NCBI GenBank assembly: GCA_034927285.1
Contig: JAYFQF010000026.1
Span: 1 to 64,000 of the forward strand
Source: JAYFQF01 sp034927285
GTDB taxonomy: Bacteria; Bacillota; Peptococcia; DRI-13; UBA5745
DNA length: 64,000 bases
Direction: 5' to 3'
Part shown: in pieces, positions 9,013 to 17,451 of the stretch
Layout of the letters: the number at the start of each line of letters is the position of its first letter
How positions within the stretch are numbered: the first letter of the stretch is position 1
Position numbers and translations under genes: made by a program
The notes under the pieces: model-generated
Database searches by the model: none
Told to the model about the DNA's origin: nothing
Seen by the model: only the letters and a program-made list of their open reading frames with translations

Positions 9013-10461
9013 CGGAGCCGGGATATGGCTGGAAGTCTCGGCAACTTCGGCGGAGGGAGCTTCGGCGGTCAGAGGCCGGCCGGCAAAAGGTCCGGCCCCT
9101 GAGGTGCCGACGGCGAAGGGTTCGACGGTCAGAGGCGGCACCGGGGCGGAAGCTTCAGCAGTTCCGGTGGAGGAAGCCCCGCCGGTCAGAGCCGGCATAG
9201 GGGCAGGAGTGCCGAAAGAGTCGCCGGCCGCTGCCGCTTCCGGTTCCCGGCAGATACAATGGCATAAAAACAAGGAAAGCTTGGCGCAGCCGGGACCGAT
9301 TATTTCAAAAAGCACAGCCGAGGAAAGGATGATTACGGAAATCAGGGCGCTGCTCTCTGCCGGCAGCATGCGCTGCGCGGTCATGGCCAGACCGATGGAA
9401 ACGCCGGCCTGAGGAATAAGCGCAAGCCCCAGGTATTTTTTTACGGAGCCCGGCATTTTGCAGACGGCGGAACCGCACCTGGCGCCCAGATATTTGCCCA
9501 GGATCCGGACGAAGAAGTAGCCCGTGCCGATGACGCCGGCGCCTGCCCAGAGGTCCAAATTCAGCCGCATGCCGGAGAGAACGAAAAACAGGGTAAGGAT
9601 CGGCGGACTGAATCCGTCGATCTGGGTAAACAAGCTTTCCCTCCCTCCGGCGTTGATGTAAGTAATGCCTAAAGCCATGCAGGATAAGAAGGGGGAAACG
9701 GACAAGGCGTCGCACAGGCCCGTCATGACCAGGAGCAGGCTGATCCCCAGCATCAGCCGGTTATCCTGGGTACGGCGCTGATGGATCAGCCGGTTCAGGA
9801 TCAGGCCCAGCAGGATGCCGCAAACAGCGGCGGCCAGATTCAAGGCCAGGGGCAGCAGCAGGACGGAAAGCCGGAAACCGCCGGAAACCGCCGGCTCTTT
9901 CATGAAGGCGGTGCAGACGCTGAAAGCCAACAGAGCCACGGCATTGTCCAGAGCCATGATCTGAAGGATCAGATCCACAAAATCGCCTTTGGCCTTATAC
10001 TGGCGGATCGTCATAATGGTGGAAGCAGGAGCGGTGGAAGCGCTGATGGCGCCAAGGAGGAGGGCGAAATCCAAGGGCAGCCTGAACAGGAAAAGCATGG
10101 TCAGGGTGGTAATAAGAGCAGTGGTAAGGGCTTCAAATAAAGTGATCACGATGACCTTGCCGCCCAGCTTTTTCAGCTTCGCAAATTTCAGGTACCTGCC
10201 TACGCCGAAAGCGATAATGGCCAAAGCCATATCGGTGATGAATTCCATCCCGGAAAAAATCTGGTAGGGGACCAGGTTCAGTACATAAGGGCCGATCAGA
10301 ATGCCGCTGAAGATATAGGCGGTTACATTGGGCAATCTCAGCAGCTTGGTCAGCCGGGTCATGAGAAAGCCCGCCAGGAGCATCAGGGCCAGGCTGAGGA
10401 TAATGGACGCCGTCCCGCTGAGGGGGAAGGTCAGTCCCCAGATAGTATAGTTGGCTCTCAT
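8995..10461 (-). CDS. Cation/proton antiporter (CPA2 / Na+/H+ exchanger family)
   Basis: Integral membrane exchanger of Na+ or K+ for H+, with about 12 hydrophobic segments in the first 400 residues (for example LRLPNVTAYIFSGILIGPYV, typical of the family). ATG 10461 is preferred over the GTG at 10470, because AGGCGG sits eight bases before the ATG but touches the GTG. After the membrane domain is a 75-residue tail of low complexity (Ala, Pro, Thr, Gly, Ser) made of three degenerate 19-20-residue repeats; it is unusual for the family. No TrkA domain is present. It is divergent from a LysR gene that may regulate it. Confidence 0.85.
   Translation of the reverse strand: MRANYTIWGLTFPLSGTASIILSLALMLLAGFLMTRLTKLLRLPNVTAYIFSGILIGPYVLNLVPYQIFSGMEFITDMALAIIAFGVGRYLKFAKLKKLGGKVIVITLFEALTTALITTLTMLFLFRLPLDFALLLGAISASTAPASTIMTIRQYKAKGDFVDLILQIMALDNAVALLAFSVCTAFMKEPAVSGGFRLSVLLLPLALNLAAAVCGILLGLILNRLIHQRRTQDNRLMLGISLLLVMTGLCDALSVSPFLSCMALGITYINAGGRESLFTQIDGFSPPILTLFFVLSGMRLNLDLWAGAGVIGTGYFFVRILGKYLGARCGSAVCKMPGSVKKYLGLALIPQAGVSIGLAMTAQRMLPAESSALISVIILSSAVLFEIIGPGCAKLSLFLCHCICREPEAAAAGDSFGTPAPMPALTGGASSTGTAEASAPVPPLTVEPFAVGTSGAGPFAGRPLTAEAPSAEVAETSSHIPAPLFDNP
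9066..9191 (-). repeat. Degenerate 57-60-bp repeat coding the antiporter tail
   Basis: CGGTCAGAG recurs at 9066, 9126 and 9183, spacing 60 and 57 bases, in a GC-rich stretch. In protein terms it gives PLT/ALT-centred repeats of 19-20 residues. Confidence 0.6.
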
Positions 10462-10534
10462 TTTTTTCACCGCCTTTATTCGGGGATTTCAGAGGAAATT
10501 TCTAAAGAATCTGTAAAAAAACGTTTGTTTTATA

Positions 10535-10565
10535 TCTTGATTATACAGATTAAGAATGATAAAAT
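10535..10565 (+). promoter_or_regulatory. LysR promoter and candidate LysR box in the divergent region
   Basis: TTGATT (10537-10542), 17 bases, TAAAAT (10560-10565) reads toward the LysR gene. An inverted repeat TCTTGAT (10535-10541) - 7 bases - ATTAAGA (10549-10555) fits the T-N11-A pattern of LysR sites and covers the -35 box. On the other strand TATAAT (10540-10545) could serve the antiporter, so one site could control both genes. Confidence 0.55.
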
Positions 10566-10624
10566 CCAATTATAATATTTTAAGGTCCGATAAATAAAAT
10601 TTATTAAAGGAAGGGGCCGCTCCG

Positions 10625-11521
10625 TTGCTGGATGGAAAGATTCAGACACTGTTGGCTCTGGCCAAGGTAGGTAGCTATACCAAAACGGCAAAAATCCTTT
10701 CATTGACCCAACCGGCGGTCAGCCATCAGATGCGCCAACTGGAAGCGGAATACGGCATCCGGATTTTTTATCCTGGGCGAAAAGAACTGAAGCCTACGCC
10801 GGAAGGGGAGATCCTGATCAAATACGCCAAGAGGATGCTGGCCCTGGATGAAAATGTCCGGCAGGAAATCAATAATGCCAAAAAGCATCTCCGCCGGATT
10901 TCCGTGGGGATTACCACCACTTTGGGCGAATACCTGGTCATGCAGATTTTTGCCGACTATTGCCGTATCCATCCCGACGTCACGATTAATATTATTAATG
11001 ACGGCATAGAAAATATTTATGGGATGCTGTCCCTGTTTCAGATCGACCTGGCCATCGTGGAAGGAAAAATCCAGCGGGAGGACTATGTTTCCGTGCTTCT
11101 GGACACGGATTACCTCTGTCTGGTGGTTTCCCCCAGGCATCCTTTTGCCCGGCGCGGCAGCATCGGCCTGGAGGAGTTGAAACGGGAGAAATTTATCCTG
11201 CGTTCCTCAACCGCCGGAACCAGAAAGCTGTTTGAAGCGCAGCTGCTGAAGCAGGGAAAAAGGATTGAGCAGTTCAATACCGTAATCGAAACGGATAATA
11301 TCTCTACTATTAAGGAACTGGTGGCCGTCAATCTGGGGGTTACCATTATGGCTCACAGCGCCTGCCGTAAAGAAGAACTGTCGGGGCAGCTGATGGTGAT
11401 TCCCATCGAAAACATGAGTATGCCCCGGGAGATTAATATTGTATATCGGCAGGACTTTTCCCATACGGAAATATTGCAGGAAATTCTGGAGATTTATGAA
11501 GGAAATAAGCTTCAGATGTAA
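10625..11521 (+). CDS. LysR-family transcriptional regulator
   Basis: A 298-residue regulator. The winged helix-turn-helix occupies residues 1-60 (KVGSYTKTAKILSLTQPAVS, then HQMRQLEAEYGIRIFYPGRK), and the rest is the two-lobed periplasmic-binding-like effector domain. It starts at TTG with AAAGGAAGGGG upstream. It is divergent from the antiporter and upstream of the nitroreductase; by the usual LysR habit it may control either, but the inducer is unknown. Confidence 0.9.
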   Translation: MLDGKIQTLLALAKVGSYTKTAKILSLTQPAVSHQMRQLEAEYGIRIFYPGRKELKPTPEGEILIKYAKRMLALDENVRQEINNAKKHLRRISVGITTTLGEYLVMQIFADYCRIHPDVTINIINDGIENIYGMLSLFQIDLAIVEGKIQREDYVSVLLDTDYLCLVVSPRHPFARRGSIGLEELKREKFILRSSTAGTRKLFEAQLLKQGKRIEQFNTVIETDNISTIKELVAVNLGVTIMAHSACRKEELSGQLMVIPIENMSMPREINIVYRQDFSHTEILQEILEIYEGNKLQM

Positions 11522-11668
11522 TTCGCTTCGCTCATTATATTATGCTGAACTTCCCGGGGAAGGAACCGGAAGGACATTGAGGCAATCGATTCAAAGGGGG
11601 CGGCTTTTCAGCTTCTGGAGGATCATCTGCATAAAACAAAAAACAAAAATCCAGGAGGTGCATAAATA

Positions 11669-12190
11669 ATGGAATTACTGACATTGATGAAAACCAGGCG
11701 GACCATACGTAAATTTACGGAAGAGAAGGTCTCGGAGGACCAGTTGGAGGTGATCCTGAAAGCGGGGTTGCTGGCCCCTTCAGGCCGGAACCTTCAGCCG
11801 GTGGAATTTTTTGTGACAGAAGACCGGGCAAAAATCCTGGCCCTGGAGAAGTGCAAGGATGTCGGAGCCGGCCCTTTGCATGAGGCAACGCTGGCCATCG
11901 CTATCGGCGGCGACCGGGAAAAGACCGATATCTGGATTGAAGACTGCTCCCTGGCCGCCATGCAGATGCAGCTGGCGGTGGCGGCCCTGGGCTTGGGCAG
12001 TTGCTGGATCCATATCCGGGAACGCAAGCTTGGAGATCGCCCGGCCGATGAAGTGGTTCGGGAAATTTTAGACATACCGGAGCGTTTCGGGATCGTCTGC
12101 ATTTTGGCTGTGGGCCATAAGGGGGAAGAGAAGCCGGCTTACGGCGACGAAGACCCGAATTTTGGCCGGGTGCACCGGGAGAAAAAATAA
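11669..12190 (+). CDS. Nitroreductase-family FMN protein
   Basis: A 173-residue member of the nitroreductase / FMN-dependent dehydrogenase fold. The N-terminal pattern MKTRRTIRKFTEEKVSEDQL is the FMN phosphate-contacting start of the family, followed by LAPSGRNLQPVEFFV and, near the end, ILAVGHKGEEKPAY. The middle ALGLGSCWIHIRER is also typical. Cytoplasmic, probably uses NAD(P)H; the natural substrate is unknown. CAGGAGGTG precedes the ATG. It ends before a long hairpin. Confidence 0.9.
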   Translation: MELLTLMKTRRTIRKFTEEKVSEDQLEVILKAGLLAPSGRNLQPVEFFVTEDRAKILALEKCKDVGAGPLHEATLAIAIGGDREKTDIWIEDCSLAAMQMQLAVAALGLGSCWIHIRERKLGDRPADEVVREILDIPERFGIVCILAVGHKGEEKPAYGDEDPNFGRVHREKK

Positions 12191-12211
12191 GGGCCGGTTT
12201 CTCAGGGCATT

Positions 12212-12256
12212 TATTTAAGGAGCAAACTTGAAAGTTTGCTCCTTAAATAGGTTTTG
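12212..12256 (+). terminator. Long perfect hairpin after the nitroreductase
   Basis: An 18-bp perfect inverted repeat, arms 12212-12229 and 12232-12249, with a 2-base centre, then GGTTTT. It lies between the nitroreductase and the convergent anti-sigma-like gene and could work on both strands. Confidence 0.7.
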
Positions 12257-12302
12257 CAGCCGATGCCAGACCAGGGGTTCGGACGGTACAAAAAGAACTT
12301 TT

Positions 12303-12929
12303 TTACTGCAAACTTTCAACAGCGGTCAGCATTTCCTGTTGGGAAACTGCCGCTGCAAAATGCACGGCATAGGAAAACCCATCGCATTGCCAAACAGCAA
12401 GAGAATATTTCCCATCGTTACCCTTTATCGTAACGTCGTAATCATCTGTTCTGAAGTTTTCTATATCGGCATATTCCGAATAATCCCCGCTGATATCCTC
12501 ATCGCCGGGAGCCATTCTTAATACTGCCTTATTGTTCTGCCCTGTGTAAGTTACTTCTGCAAGGTCTTCCCAATAAGACGTATATGTCACAGTACCGACA
12601 TCAAAAGGAATATCATGCAATTCTTTCATCGTAAAACCAACGGCTTCTGATAATTCACCGATTGTGCTGTGATCCACGATTCCCGTTTCTTCTAAGAGGG
12701 GCGGTTCCTCAGGCACATTTATTGTGTTGTGAACGATAATCGCCCCAACAAGCAAAAACACAAAACAGGCAACGACAGAAAGGTATTTCTTACCATTGGG
12801 AAAAGGAATAACCTTATTTGAATTTTTATCCAAATCAAGACCGCTGATATTATTCAGGATCCTATTGCGCATTTCCGTGGTGACTTCAATGTTTTTCATC
12901 ACTTCATCATACCTGCTCTCCAAAATCAT
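12303..12929 (-). CDS. Membrane-anchored anti-sigma-factor-like protein (DUF4367-like)
   Basis: A 208-residue protein. Residues 1-47 are a charged cytosolic part, one membrane helix is at about 49-67 (YLSVVACFVFLLVGAIIV), and the rest would be outside. The outer domain has ISGDYSEY and KGNDGK, motifs shared with the lipoprotein at 13621-14154, so the two are paralogues. Position right after an ECF sigma gene, overlapping it by 23 bases, is what one expects of an anti-sigma factor. The function is inferred from topology and context; no classical zinc anti-sigma motif is visible. Confidence 0.7.
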   Translation of the reverse strand: MILESRYDEVMKNIEVTTEMRNRILNNISGLDLDKNSNKVIPFPNGKKYLSVVACFVFLLVGAIIVHNTINVPEEPPLLEETGIVDHSTIGELSEAVGFTMKELHDIPFDVGTVTYTSYWEDLAEVTYTGQNNKAVLRMAPGDEDISGDYSEYADIENFRTDDYDVTIKGNDGKYSLAVWQCDGFSYAVHFAAAVSQQEMLTAVESLQ

Positions 12930-13545
12930 ACACCTCCTTTAACACATCCTTGAGCTTGATCCTGGCCCTTTGCAGCAACGAGCGAACAGTTGCGTCCTTT
13001 TTTGATAGGAGCGAGGCGATTTGGGCTGTGGAGTAACCTTCATGATAAAAAAGATGAACGACTTCGCTGTATTTCGGTGGAAGCTGTTTTACGGCGTCCC
13101 ATACAAAAGATAAGTCTTCTGTTTCGTTTGCCGCCAGGGTTTCGCTAAGCTCATCGGTTTTCCGGATGTTATTATAGGTTATCTTGTTTTTGCTGATGTT
13201 GATCGCAACACGCAGAAGCCATGCCTTTTCATGTGCGGCCGTTTCAAACTGCGGCTGTGCCCTGAGAAATTGTATCAAGGTGTCCTGCAATACATCCTCG
13301 GCGTCGCTCATATGGTGAAGGTACGAATACGCAAGGCGCAGAATACTGTTTCCATAAGCTGTCATCAACCGCCCGGCTTCTTCATTGATCTGTGCGGAAC
13401 GCAAAGCGCCCTGCACGGGAATGTCCCTGTCGCCGCTTCCCGATTTTGCCGCAGAAAACAGTATACAGAACAGGGAGTAAATCCCCCTTTTCAGCAAGCC
13501 AATGAGATCCCAAAGTCCGTTTAGTAATTTATATGTTTCTACCAC
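12907..13545 (-). CDS. ECF-type RNA polymerase sigma factor
   Basis: A sigma-70 family factor of 212 residues with region 2 (TAYGNSILRLAYSYLHHMSD, EDVLQDTLIQFLRAQ) and region 4 (LPPKYSEVVHLFYHEGYSTA, QIASLLSKKDATVRSLLQRA). It starts at GTG 13545, seven bases after AAGGAGGTG. About 50 residues precede region 2, longer than the usual ECF N-terminus and hydrophobic at first (LWDLIGLLKRGIYSLFCILF). It lies between a lipoprotein and a membrane protein of one family, suggesting an envelope-stress circuit. Confidence 0.85.
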   Translation of the reverse strand: MVETYKLLNGLWDLIGLLKRGIYSLFCILFSAAKSGSGDRDIPVQGALRSAQINEEAGRLMTAYGNSILRLAYSYLHHMSDAEDVLQDTLIQFLRAQPQFETAAHEKAWLLRVAINISKNKITYNNIRKTDELSETLAANETEDLSFVWDAVKQLPPKYSEVVHLFYHEGYSTAQIASLLSKKDATVRSLLQRARIKLKDVLKEVYDFGEQV

Positions 13546-13567
13546 ACAGTCACCTCCTTGGATAACA

Positions 13568-13601
13568 GTATGGGGGTACTGCAGCTGACAGTATCCCCAT
13601 A
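13568..13601 (-). other. Hairpin between the lipoprotein and sigma genes
   Basis: GTATGGGGGTACTG (13568-13581) pairs with CAGTATCCCCATAC (13588-13601), one mismatch. On the transcribed strand it is not followed by a T run. It could be a weak terminator or RNA-processing site that sets the lipoprotein-to-sigma ratio. Confidence 0.5.
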
Positions 13602-13620
13602 CCGCTTCCTGCTGCTATTT

Positions 13621-14154
13621 TTAACGGATAGCTGCTGCCATATCACTGATAGCGGCCGTATCCAGGCCCGTTTCACCAAGATTGGCGGTAATGGAATAGG
13701 AATATTCTCCGTCAACCCAGGTGGCTGTATTGACTTTGCCGTCATTACCTCTGGTGGACACCTTCAGGCTGCCGACGGTCAGCGTGTTGTTTTCTTTATA
13801 TTCGTTGTAGTCGCCGCTGATATCCGCACCGCTTTTCGCCGTACTGATGGCCTTGCGGATAATCAGTTCTTTTTCGCCGCTTTCATAGGAAACCTGAATC
13901 ATTTCGTTTTCAACTGCCTGAATCAGCTTCTGGGTATAACCTTCCGGAATTTCTTCAGGTAAAGTCACGTTAAACCCCGCGATTTTTTCAGCGTCGGCCA
14001 TTGCAGCACAATCAACCAATGGATTGGGGATTTGTACGTCCTCCCCGCCGGTGGCCTGGTTCTGCGAATCATCCTTTGAGGGGGAATTATTGGAGCAGGC
14101 GGAAAAAGACAGCACCATAATGGTACAAAGAGTGACAGCGATAAGTTTTTTCAT
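13621..14154 (-). CDS. Lipoprotein with DUF4367-like domain
   Basis: A 177-residue exported lipoprotein: signal MKKLIAVTLCTIMVLSFSAC with the lipobox Cys at residue 20, then an Asn/Ser/Asp linker. The C-terminal half has SGADISGDYNEY and TRGNDGKVNTATW, matching the outer domain of the protein at 12303-12929. The ATG at 14154 has AAAGGAAAG upstream; a longer frame has no signal. It is first in the lipoprotein / sigma / anti-sigma-like operon. It may compete with, or report to, the membrane-bound paralogue; this is inference. Confidence 0.75.
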   Translation of the reverse strand: MKKLIAVTLCTIMVLSFSACSNNSPSKDDSQNQATGGEDVQIPNPLVDCAAMADAEKIAGFNVTLPEEIPEGYTQKLIQAVENEMIQVSYESGEKELIIRKAISTAKSGADISGDYNEYKENNTLTVGSLKVSTRGNDGKVNTATWVDGEYSYSITANLGETGLDTAAISDMAAAIR

Positions 14155-14215
14155 GGCTATTCTTTCCTTTCTTTGTCGGGCTTGATTTAGTAACCATTTT
14201 TGTGGTTCTGCCTTG

Positions 14216-14244
14216 TATACAGATGAGCAAAGGGTAATGTTGCA
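14216..14244 (-). promoter_or_regulatory. Candidate ECF-type promoter for the sigma operon
   Basis: On the minus strand TGCAAC (14239-14244) and TGTATA (14216-14221) are separated by 17 bases. This resembles ECF promoters with an AAC -35 core and would fit autoregulation. Weak evidence. Confidence 0.3.
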
Positions 14245-14351
14245 ATAAATTAAATATTTGTCGATATTTCGGGCCATGATTCATAAAGCCACGATAACAT
14301 TGCGGCATTGGCCGGTTTCCGGCCCCGGATAGTGTCAGCGGCAATTTCAGC

Positions 14352-14398
14352 TTGACAAAAGCTTCCGAAACCGATATTCTATTTTATTAGAAAATCGG
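14352..14398 (+). promoter_or_regulatory. pyr operon promoter
   Basis: TTGACA (14352-14357), 17 bases, TATTCT (14375-14380). An imperfect inverted repeat, CCGATATTCT (14371-14380) and AGAAAATCGG (14389-14398), overlaps the -10 box and may be an operator. The leader is only about 37 bases, too short for a PyrR attenuator. Confidence 0.6.
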
Positions 14399-14423
14399 CG
14401 CTGCCAGAAAGGATGGGCTTTTC

Positions 14424-15701
14424 ATGCGGATCTTGCTGCAGGACGGTTTGACCTATTATCAAGGGGCATTCAAACCGATGGATATTGCCATTGAAGCGGG
14501 GGTTTTAAGAGAGATTGCTCCGAGGATTTCCCCTTTTAATTTTGATTTGATATTTCAATTGAATAACCGCCATATTGTACCGGGCTTTGCTGATGTTCAC
14601 GTTCATTTGCGAGAGCCCGGTTTTTCGTATAAGGAAACGATTGCCTCGGGTACCGCGGCGGCTGCCCGGGGCGGCTATACTTTGGTTTGCCCCATGCCGA
14701 ATTTGCAGCCGGTGCCGGACACTCCGGAACACCTGGCGGAGGAATTGGCGCTGATCGAAAGGGATGCTTTGGTGCGGGTTGTTCCTTACGGGGCCATCAC
14801 GGTGGAGGAAATGGGGCGGCGGCTGGTGGATTATGCCGCCCTGGCTCCGCAGGTGGCGGCCTTTTCCGACGACGGCAAGGGCGTACAGTCGGAGGAACTG
14901 ATGCTGGAGGCTATGCTTCGGATCAAGGCCGCCGGCAAGGGGATTGCCGCTCACTGCGAGGATGAGAACCTGCTGTTCGGCGGCTATATCCACGACGGCC
15001 GCTATGCCAAAGCCCACGGCCATAAAGGCATCTGCCCGGAGAGCGAATGGCTGCCCATCAAGCGGGATATCCAGCTGGTGCGCCAGACCGGCTGCCCTTA
15101 CCACATCTGCCACGTTTCTGCCAAAGAAAGCGTGGAGCTGATCCGGCAGGCCAAGCAGGAGGGGCTGCCGGTGACCTGCGAGACAGCGCCTCATTATCTG
15201 GTGCTTTGTGAGGATGATCTTCAGGAAGACGGACGTTTCAAGATGAATCCGCCGCTCAGGAGCCGGGAAGACCAGGAGGCTTTGCTGGAGGCTTTAACCG
15301 ATGGAACCATTGACGCCATCGCCACCGACCATGCCCCTCATACCGCTGAGGAAAAGAGCCGGGGCCTGGCCGGCAGCGCCATGGGAATCGTAGGCCTGGA
15401 GACCGCTTTCCCGGTGCTGTTCACCCATCTGGTAAAAACCGGCAGGCTCAGCCTGGAAGAACTGCTGGCACTTTTGACTACCAAGCCCCGCCGGATTTTC
15501 GGTTTGCCGGGCGGCGGGATCAAAATCGGGGACAAAGCGGATTTAACGGTGCTGGACCTGAACGATTCTTATCAGATCGACCCCGGCAGCTTTCTTTCCA
15601 AGGGAAGGAGCACGCCTTTTGCCGGCATGAAGGTTTGGGGCCAGGTCCTTTTGACCATTGCGGAGGGAAGGATCGCCTGGCAGAAAGAGGGATTGGCATG
15701 A
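14424..15701 (+). CDS. pyrC: Dihydroorotase
   Basis: Closes carbamoyl-aspartate to dihydroorotate in pyrimidine synthesis. The 425-residue protein has the zinc-site motifs of class I dihydroorotases: DVHVHLREPG near residue 60, HCEDENL in the middle, HICHVSAKES, and ATDHAPH near residue 300. AAAGGATG precedes the ATG. It opens the operon pyrCKDFEBI and its stop overlaps the pyrK start (ATGA). Confidence 0.96.
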   Translation: MRILLQDGLTYYQGAFKPMDIAIEAGVLREIAPRISPFNFDLIFQLNNRHIVPGFADVHVHLREPGFSYKETIASGTAAAARGGYTLVCPMPNLQPVPDTPEHLAEELALIERDALVRVVPYGAITVEEMGRRLVDYAALAPQVAAFSDDGKGVQSEELMLEAMLRIKAAGKGIAAHCEDENLLFGGYIHDGRYAKAHGHKGICPESEWLPIKRDIQLVRQTGCPYHICHVSAKESVELIRQAKQEGLPVTCETAPHYLVLCEDDLQEDGRFKMNPPLRSREDQEALLEALTDGTIDAIATDHAPHTAEEKSRGLAGSAMGIVGLETAFPVLFTHLVKTGRLSLEELLALLTTKPRRIFGLPGGGIKIGDKADLTVLDLNDSYQIDPGSFLSKGRSTPFAGMKVWGQVLLTIAEGRIAWQKEGLA

Positions 15702-16477
15702 ATCAGGAGAACCTGCGGGGAAAGGATGCCTCCATCCGGGACGAATACGTGATCCGAGGCCAAAAAAAGCTGGCGGATCAGGTGTTTGAACTGCGGCTTT
15801 CCGGAGATACCCGCCGGATCACGGCTCCGGGACAGTTTGTCCAGATTGCTCTGCCGGGATTTTTTCTGCGGCGGCCGATTTCCGTCAGCGACTGGGATGC
15901 AGAGGGCATGACCTTGGTTTATAAAACGGTGGGCAAGGGGACCGGGCAGCTTTCACGGATGAAACGGGGAGAAAAGCTGGACCTTTTGACCGGCCTGGGC
16001 AACGGTTTTACTTTGGATGATTTGCGGCCCGGCCCCCCTCCTCTGGTGGTGGGCGGCGGCGCAGGGGTACCGCCTTTAGTGGGGCTGACCAAAGCTCTGG
16101 CGGCTGCCGGCGCCAAGCCGGTGGTGATCCTGGGGTTTAATACCGCCGCCGAGGTCTTTTATCCGGAAATATTCCGTCAGGCAGGAGCAGCCCGGGTATG
16201 CATTACTACGGTGGACGGCAGCCGGGGGATCCGGGGATTTGTTACCGAAGGCTTAAGGGGATTGGAAGATTCGGAACGTTATTTTGCCTGTGGACCTTTG
16301 CCGATGCTGAGGGCGCTGTGGCAGAGCCTGCCCGGGGCCAGGGGCCAGCTTTCTTTTGAGGAAAGGATGGCCTGCGGCTTCGGCGCCTGCATGGGCTGCA
16401 GCTGTAAAACAAAAGACGGCGATAAACGGATTTGTAAAGAAGGACCCGTATTATCCAGCGATGAGATTCTTTGGTAA
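15698..16477 (+). CDS. pyrK: Dihydroorotate dehydrogenase electron-transfer subunit
   Basis: FAD and [2Fe-2S] subunit that passes electrons from PyrD to NAD+. The 259-residue protein starts at ATG 15698, overlapping pyrC. A ferredoxin-reductase-like FAD domain (RRPISVSDW) is followed by an NAD part (VVGGGAGVPPLVGL) and the C-terminal cluster motif CGFGACMGCSCK with a fourth Cys in RICKEG. Its presence shows that the PyrD is the NAD-linked class 1B form, normal in Gram-positive anaerobes. Confidence 0.95.
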   Translation: MNQENLRGKDASIRDEYVIRGQKKLADQVFELRLSGDTRRITAPGQFVQIALPGFFLRRPISVSDWDAEGMTLVYKTVGKGTGQLSRMKRGEKLDLLTGLGNGFTLDDLRPGPPPLVVGGGAGVPPLVGLTKALAAAGAKPVVILGFNTAAEVFYPEIFRQAGAARVCITTVDGSRGIRGFVTEGLRGLEDSERYFACGPLPMLRALWQSLPGARGQLSFEERMACGFGACMGCSCKTKDGDKRICKEGPVLSSDEILW

Positions 16478-16491
16478 GGAGGCGGGATATC

Positions 16492-17421
16492 GTGGAGAAA
16501 AATCAAAAGCCGGACCTTTCGGTCAGCTTAAGCGGCCTGACCTTGGACAATCCGGTGATTCCCGCCAGCGGCACTTTCGGCTATGGCAAGGAATTCAAGG
16601 ATATTTACGATATTGAGATATTAGGCAGCTTTTCCTTCAAAGGGACCACACGGGAGCCCCGTTTTGGCAACGCCACGCCCCGCATCGCCGAGTGCCGGGA
16701 GGGGATGATTAATTCCGTAGGGCTCCAAAATCCCGGCATCGACGAAGTGATCGCCCGGGAATTGCCGGCCCTGGCGGAATACTTCCGCAAACCGGTGATC
16801 GCCAATATCAGCGGCTTTTCTGTGGAGGAATACGTGGAATGCTGCCGAAAAATCGACGCCTGTTCCCAGGTGGGCCTGATCGAGGTAAACATCCGCTGCC
16901 CCAATGTCCACCACGGCGGGATGGCCTTCGGCACGGACCCGGCGGCGGCGGCTGAGGTGACCCGGGCGGTAAAGGCTGTAACCAAAAAGCCTGTCTACAT
17001 GAAGCTGACGCCCAATGTAACGGATATCGCAGCCGTGGCCTCAGCCTGCGCCCGGGCCGGTGCCGACGGCATCAGCTTGATTAACACGCTTTTGGGGATG
17101 CGGATCGACATCGGCCGGCGGCGGCCGGTGATCGCCGCCAAAATGGGCGGCTTTTCCGGGCGGGCCGTTTTTCCGGTGGCTCTCCGTATGGTTTATCAGG
17201 TAGCGGAGGCGGTGGATCTGCCTGTGATGGGTATGGGGGGCGTGGCCACCGCCGACGACGTCATCGAAATGATGATGGCCGGCGCCACCGCCGTTCAGGT
17301 AGGGGCGGAAAACCTGCGCAACCCTTTTGCCTGTAAAGAAATCATCGAGGCCTTGCCGGGCCGCATGCGGGAGCTGGGCATCCAAAGCCTGGCGGAGATC
17401 ATCGGCTGCGCCCATGTTTGA
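16492..17421 (+). CDS. pyrD: Dihydroorotate dehydrogenase, catalytic subunit (class 1B)
   Basis: FMN enzyme that oxidises dihydroorotate to orotate with PyrK. The 309-residue protein starts at GTG 16492, nine bases after AAGGAGG at 16476-16482; an upstream in-frame ATG inside pyrK is rejected. Motifs: NPVIPASGTFGYGKEF, the catalytic Cys in NIRCPNVHHGG (usually SCPN in this class), MKLTPNVTDI and MGMGGVATADD for FMN phosphate. Confidence 0.95.
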   Translation: MEKNQKPDLSVSLSGLTLDNPVIPASGTFGYGKEFKDIYDIEILGSFSFKGTTREPRFGNATPRIAECREGMINSVGLQNPGIDEVIARELPALAEYFRKPVIANISGFSVEEYVECCRKIDACSQVGLIEVNIRCPNVHHGGMAFGTDPAAAAEVTRAVKAVTKKPVYMKLTPNVTDIAAVASACARAGADGISLINTLLGMRIDIGRRRPVIAAKMGGFSGRAVFPVALRMVYQVAEAVDLPVMGMGGVATADDVIEMMMAGATAVQVGAENLRNPFACKEIIEALPGRMRELGIQSLAEIIGCAHV

Positions 17422-17451
17422 CCCAAAGAGAAAAGGAGGAGAGGAAAGGCT

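Noticed and set aside
10625..11521. LysR protein as the missing ModE
   Set aside because: Its C-terminal part is a LysR effector domain, with no molybdate-binding Mop domain.
11439..11669. 76-codon open frame overlapping the end of the LysR gene
   Set aside because: Shadow of the LysR gene in another frame with no translation signal.
12228..12521. 97-codon plus-strand frame opposite the anti-sigma-like gene
   Set aside because: Antisense shadow; it starts within the terminator hairpin.
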